Source of the DNA: Alphaproteobacteria bacterium
Lineage (GTDB): Bacteria > Pseudomonadota > Alphaproteobacteria > Rickettsiales > UBA3002
Assembly: GCA_021732545.1 (NCBI GenBank)
Contig: JAKFUW010000009.1
Span: forward strand, 1-9,094
Reading direction: 5' to 3'
DNA: 9,094 nucleotides
The notes below the pieces were generated by a model. That model did no database searches and had not been told where the DNA came from. It saw nothing but the letters and a program-made list of their open reading frames with translations. This document shows positions 6,703 through 9,094 of the stretch, piece by piece (positions within the stretch are counted from its first letter, which is position 1; every line of letters begins with the position of its first letter). A program made the position numbers and the translations under genes.

Positions 6703-7341
6703 CTAATACTCTTGTATTCTGATAATTTTTTCTTCTGTGGGAATTAACCTGCTATCATTCAAGCAGTCATACCAACGCTGCGCCTTAGGGCAATCTAATC
6801 TCAGAAACGAACGATTAATACAACCAGCAACCATATCGGCAAGCTGGATCAGCACATCACTTCTTGAATCGTGGAAGGTGAGCTTACGAATGGAGTGATT
6901 TTTCAACGTCGCGTTTAGATATGCTCGAACGGCAAATAAGATCCGTTTGTTTCCTTGACGATCCATTTTGATACGGAGCGTAGTATTGGTGCCAACTAGG
7001 CGAAATGCCTCTGAAATCACGTAATAACTGAACTCTTTCGGATTTTTGCGCAGAACATCATCCGTGACTGCAGCTTTTTCAATTGTAACATACTTTACAA
7101 AAAACCGACATCGCTTAATGCCTTCAAAGAACATATCCCGCTGGTTGTCATTGCAACGGTGGAAATGAAACTCGGGTTTGCGAAACCACTTCGAATCCTT
7201 CATTTCCTTAATTTTCTCCGCAGTGTTCTCAGCATCATCAGGGGTTTCAAAACACACCAATGCAACTGTAAAATATCGGGAACTTGATGGATCAAACCCC
7301 GGATCACCACTTTCATCAACGAATAGAAGCATGGACACCAT
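6703..7341 (-). CDS. DUF3800 domain protein
   Basis: The protein has 212 residues and no signal peptide or membrane segment. It opens with LLFVDESGDPGFD (acidic pair Asp9-Glu10) and has KMDRQGNKR (Asp127) and, near the end, LIQLADMVAG (Gln166, Asp169). An N-terminal F-x-DESG plus a late Q-x-AD-x-x-AG motif is the pattern of the DUF3800 family. The spaced acidic residues after beta strands suggest a metal-dependent, RNase-H-like nuclease, but that is inference and no biochemical role is assigned here. The start is ATG at 7341, with a second ATG at 7332; neither has a good Shine-Dalgarno sequence. Base composition is clearly AT-richer than metE or fbp, and DUF3800 genes are often scattered among strains, so horizontal acquisition is likely. 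It is transcribed away from the ceramidase pair. Confidence 0.75.
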   Translation of the reverse strand: MVSMLLFVDESGDPGFDPSSSRYFTVALVCFETPDDAENTAEKIKEMKDSKWFRKPEFHFHRCNDNQRDMFFEGIKRCRFFVKYVTIEKAAVTDDVLRKNPKEFSYYVISEAFRLVGTNTTLRIKMDRQGNKRILFAVRAYLNATLKNHSIRKLTFHDSRSDVLIQLADMVAGCINRSFLRLDCPKAQRWYDCLNDSRLIPTEEKIIRIQEY

Positions 7342-7368
7342 GATAACAACCGCTCATCACTTTAACAG

Positions 7369-7410
7369 GCAAAAAATGAGTTTATTCCATATCTTGAAAA
7401 TATTTTTTGC
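7369..7410. repeat. Inverted repeat in the divergent intergenic region
   Basis: GCAAAAAAT (7369-7377) and ATTTTTTGC (7402-7410) are perfect 9-base inverted repeats with a 24-base spacer. A second small hairpin, GCTGC-ACC-GCAGC (7409-7421), abuts it. The region lies between the divergent DUF3800 and ceramidase-like genes, so it could be an operator for either gene or a remnant boundary. No regulator is recognised. Confidence 0.4.
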
Positions 7411-7476
7411 TGCACCGCAGCTACCGCATTGCACGATAAGATTATGAAATGTAAATGATTTTTTAATCTTTTATGG

Positions 7477-7482
7477 TATAGT
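7477..7482 (+). promoter_or_regulatory. Possible -10 element, ceramidase-like gene 1
   Basis: TATAGT ends 7 bases before the ATG at 7490, so transcription from it would start at or next to the initiation codon and give a leaderless message. No convincing -35 element is present at 16-18 bases upstream. The lack of a Shine-Dalgarno sequence in front of the gene agrees with a leaderless transcript but does not prove it. Confidence 0.3.
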
Positions 7483-7489
7483 ATGAGTA

Positions 7490-8197
7490 ATGGCAACGAC
7501 TTCTATTCCTCTGTTTCATTTTTACGGCGTGTGTGAACGCACTCACGGTGGATTTTTGGCCGAACCGCTCAATGTTCTCTCAAGCCTCGGGTTTTTCATC
7601 GTTGGCTTTGCGATTTTGCGCTACTACCGCAACCACCCCGATATCAAAGGCAAATGGATCTGGGATATTCACGCCCTCACCTTTTTGATTTTCTGGATTG
7701 GTGCTGGCAGCACATTGTTTCATTCATTCCCCAATAAAATGACCGAGATGATGGACATCATTCCGATTGTGATTTTCATCAACATTTTTTTCCTCAGCAT
7801 CATCATTCGCATAGGCCAAACCAATCTGTTTCAAACCATTGTGTGCTTTCTGGCATTTGGTGGCGCGTCGCACTTTTTTGTTACCCAATTTCCTAACGCC
7901 ATGAATGACTCCATCGGTTATTTATCGAGCATGGCCGCGCTGGTGATGGTGGCGATTTATTTACACATGAAACGCCGCCCTTCGGCGCAACAGTTTTTGC
8001 TCGCGGCACTTATAGGTGTGGTATCGCTGTTTTTCCGCTCGATTGATAATGTGGTGTGCGGCCATATGGCGGTGGGTACGCATTTTATGTGGCATAGCTG
8101 CAATGCGATTTTGCTTTATATTCTGATGCGTCAGGTGATTCGCAATGTCAACCGCGAAGCGCGGATGGCGCGGTTGCAACGCATGTATTTGAGTTGA
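7490..8197 (+). CDS. Alkaline ceramidase-family (CREST) membrane hydrolase, paralog 1
   Basis: This 235-residue multi-helix membrane protein (about seven hydrophobic segments) aligns with alkaline ceramidases, zinc-dependent amidases that split ceramide into sphingoid base and fatty acid. The N-terminal CE...AEPLN block (Cys15, Glu16, Glu25, Asn28) matches the calcium-site region of human ACER3 as I recall it (CEEN...AEFWN). GSTLFHS gives Ser74 and His78, and Asp89 follows 11 residues later, the same spacing as ACER3 Ser77/His81/Asp92. The last helix has GTHFMWHSCNA, with His198 and His202 as the remaining zinc ligands. The catalytic set is therefore complete. The substrate in a bacterium is unknown: ceramide, an N-acyl amino lipid or another amide are possible. 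The ATG at 7490 has no clear Shine-Dalgarno sequence. Confidence 0.82.
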   Translation: MATTSIPLFHFYGVCERTHGGFLAEPLNVLSSLGFFIVGFAILRYYRNHPDIKGKWIWDIHALTFLIFWIGAGSTLFHSFPNKMTEMMDIIPIVIFINIFFLSIIIRIGQTNLFQTIVCFLAFGGASHFFVTQFPNAMNDSIGYLSSMAALVMVAIYLHMKRRPSAQQFLLAALIGVVSLFFRSIDNVVCGHMAVGTHFMWHSCNAILLYILMRQVIRNVNREARMARLQRMYLS

Positions 8198-8206
8198 GTA
8201 TTTTCC

Positions 8207-8306
8207 TGTCATTCCCGCGTAGGCGGGAATCCAGTCTTTTTCTTTTTATAAATATTTTCTGACGGCCTAATCGGCCTTCTGGATCCCTGTTTTCGCAGGG
8301 ATGACA
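8207..8306. repeat. Palindromic dispersed repeat, copy B
   Basis: The 28-base arms 8207-8234 (starting TGTCATTCCCGCGTAGGC, ending ATCCAG) and 8279-8306 (ending GGGATGACA) are inverted repeats of each other, which gives a near-palindromic unit of 100 bases. A small hairpin GGCC-TAATC-GGCC lies in the middle (8264-8276), next to an AT-rich stretch. The left arm is almost identical to that of the copy at 116-195. It fills nearly the whole gap between the two ceramidase paralogs and may act as an mRNA-stabilising or attenuating hairpin. It encodes no protein, and open frames through it are artefacts. Confidence 0.8.
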
Positions 8307-8336
8307 AGCTTCTAAAAATCTGCTAAGACATAGTCT

Positions 8337-9026
8337 ATGCAAGACACCGCCCACACCCCTGATTATTTGCTCGCTTATTGCGAACGCGCAGGTCATGCTG
8401 GCTTGTGGGCCGAGCCACTCAACGCCATCACCAATCTTGCGTTCATCTGGTTTGCCTATAAAGCGTGGCTATTATTTCGCGATATAGATCATCGCTCATT
8501 CAAACGCATCGGCGATATCTGGGTGCTCACTTTCGCCATGGTTGCCATCGGCATCGGTAGTGGTCTGTGGCATAGCTACGCCGCACCAGGGTGGACGGTG
8601 ATCGCCGACATTGTGCCGATTTATATTTTCATTAATGTGTGCGTGTTTAGTTTATTTATACGATTGCTGAACTTTAAATGGTTTCAGGCTATAGTCGTTT
8701 GGATTGTGTTTACCACAGCAAGCGTGGCTGCCGAACTCTATCTGCCCCGTGACCTGTTCAATGGCTCGATCATGTATGCGCCATCATGGGCGATGCTGGG
8801 CGGCGTGGCATTGTTGCTAAACATCCGCAAGTCGCCTCATTCGCCTGATTTGTGGTTTGCAGTCCAAATTTTCACCGCATCCTTGTTGTTTCGCACCATC
8901 GATCAGACCACCTGCGATTCCAACCCATTCGGCACCCATTTTATCTGGCATCTGCTGAATGCAGTGCTGCTGTTTAATCTGGTCAAGACGTTGGTGAAGA
9001 AAGCAGATGAACGGATGAACGGATGA
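8337..9026 (+). CDS. Alkaline ceramidase-family (CREST) membrane hydrolase, paralog 2
   Basis: This 229-residue polytopic membrane protein is clearly homologous to the gene just upstream. Shared landmarks are CERAGHAGLWAEPLN (Cys15, Glu16, Glu26, Asn29), GSGLWHS (Ser75, His79), the aspartate in IADIVPIYIFIN (Asp91), FRTIDQTTC (Asp189, Cys193) and GTHFIWHLLNA (His201, His205). These are the predicted zinc ligands and catalytic residues of the ceramidase/CREST fold, so it looks active. The loop between His79 and Asp91 is one residue longer than in paralog 1, and the sequences have drifted widely outside the motifs, so the duplication is old or the second copy was acquired separately. No Shine-Dalgarno sequence precedes the ATG. 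It probably shares a transcript with paralog 1 across the 139-base gap. Confidence 0.82.
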   Translation: MQDTAHTPDYLLAYCERAGHAGLWAEPLNAITNLAFIWFAYKAWLLFRDIDHRSFKRIGDIWVLTFAMVAIGIGSGLWHSYAAPGWTVIADIVPIYIFINVCVFSLFIRLLNFKWFQAIVVWIVFTTASVAAELYLPRDLFNGSIMYAPSWAMLGGVALLLNIRKSPHSPDLWFAVQIFTASLLFRTIDQTTCDSNPFGTHFIWHLLNAVLLFNLVKTLVKKADERMNG

Positions 9027-9029
9027 ATA
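9006..9029 (+). repeat. 8-bp tandem repeat across the stop codon of paralog 2
   Basis: GATGAACG occurs twice in a row (9006-9013, 9014-9021), followed by a degenerate third unit GATGAATA (9022-9029) that contains the stop codon. The unit is not a multiple of three, so a slippage event would change the C-terminal residues and the stop position. Confidence 0.5.
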
Positions 9030-9043
9030 GATACTTCTCTTCC

Positions 9044-9064
9044 TCCTCCCCCTATGGGGGAGGA
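9044..9064. repeat. GC-rich hairpin repeat / possible terminator after paralog 2
   Basis: TCCTCCCCC (9044-9052) and GGGGGAGGA (9056-9064) form a perfect 9-bp stem with a TAT loop. A G-rich tail, CGAGGTGGGGGTTGCC, follows. This CTCCCCC-loop-GGGGGAG plus GGTGGGGGT layout is a common dispersed repeat in proteobacteria. It lies 17 bases past the stop codon of paralog 2 and has no T-run, so it may stabilise or weakly terminate the message. The remaining bases to the window end show nothing else. Confidence 0.5.
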
Positions 9065-9094
9065 TCGAGGTGGGGGTTGCCACAACGCATAAGC

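Noticed and set aside
116..8306. CRISPR array or composite transposon bounded by the two TGTCATTCCC repeats
   Set aside because: There are only two copies 8 kb apart, with no regular spacing, no cas or transposase gene, and ordinary housekeeping genes between them.
8148..8396. 82-codon reverse open frame between the ceramidase paralogs
   Set aside because: It is a translation of the palindromic repeat (LDSRLRGNDRK) with no independent coding support, and it overlaps both flanking genes.
8817..9083. 88-codon reverse open frame at the right edge
   Set aside because: It is antisense to paralog 2 and its N-terminus (TPTSILPHRGRRKR) is the usual translation of the CTCCCCC-GGGGGAG repeat.

Overview
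The window reads as a stretch of ordinary bacterial chromosome, most likely from a Gram-negative proteobacterium, with Alphaproteobacteria as the best guess (low to moderate confidence). The reasons are a periplasmic-type Fe3+ ABC transporter with a cleavable signal peptide on its binding protein, an operator that reads both as a Fur box and as a TGA-N9-TCA (RirA/IRO-type) box, and dispersed palindromic repeats of the TGTCATTCCCGCG type. No tRNA, rRNA, CRISPR array or transposase gene is visible.

Layout. Positions 1-64 hold the first codons of a leftward gene with a dinucleotide-binding GxGxxG motif. Positions 65-215 carry a palindromic repeat. Positions 216-3904 are a compact leftward ferric-iron uptake operon, fbpA-fbpB-fbpC: binding protein, fused two-domain permease and ATPase. 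fbpA and fbpB are 3 bases apart if fbpB starts at its TTG, and fbpB and fbpC overlap by ATGA. A sigma70-like promoter (TTTACA-17-TATAAG) with an iron-type operator over its start site precedes fbpA. Positions 4002-4069 form a large hairpin followed by a T-run, placed to end metE transcription just before the fbp promoter. metE (4095-6449, leftward) is cobalamin-independent methionine synthase. It keeps all four zinc ligands and carries an unusual His-rich insertion near residues 172-197.

Positions 6703-7341 hold a leftward, visibly AT-richer gene of the DUF3800 family. It diverges from two rightward genes (7490-8197 and 8337-9026) that are tandem paralogs of the alkaline ceramidase (CREST) membrane hydrolase family. 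Both keep the Ser/His/Asp/His-x3-His catalytic set, and neither has a recognisable Shine-Dalgarno sequence. The two are separated by a second copy of the palindromic repeat, and the window ends in a third kind of GC-rich hairpin repeat.

How the genes relate. The fbp genes form one machine: FbpA captures Fe3+ in the periplasm, FbpB is the channel and FbpC supplies ATP hydrolysis, with repression expected when iron is plentiful. metE completes methionine synthesis and needs zinc, not B12. The DUF3800 gene and the ceramidase pair share only an AT-rich divergent intergenic region, and no functional link is shown. I see no convincing new multi-gene system. The items most worth following are the duplicated ceramidase-like enzymes, the His-rich MetE insert, and the repeat elements that sit at four gene boundaries.
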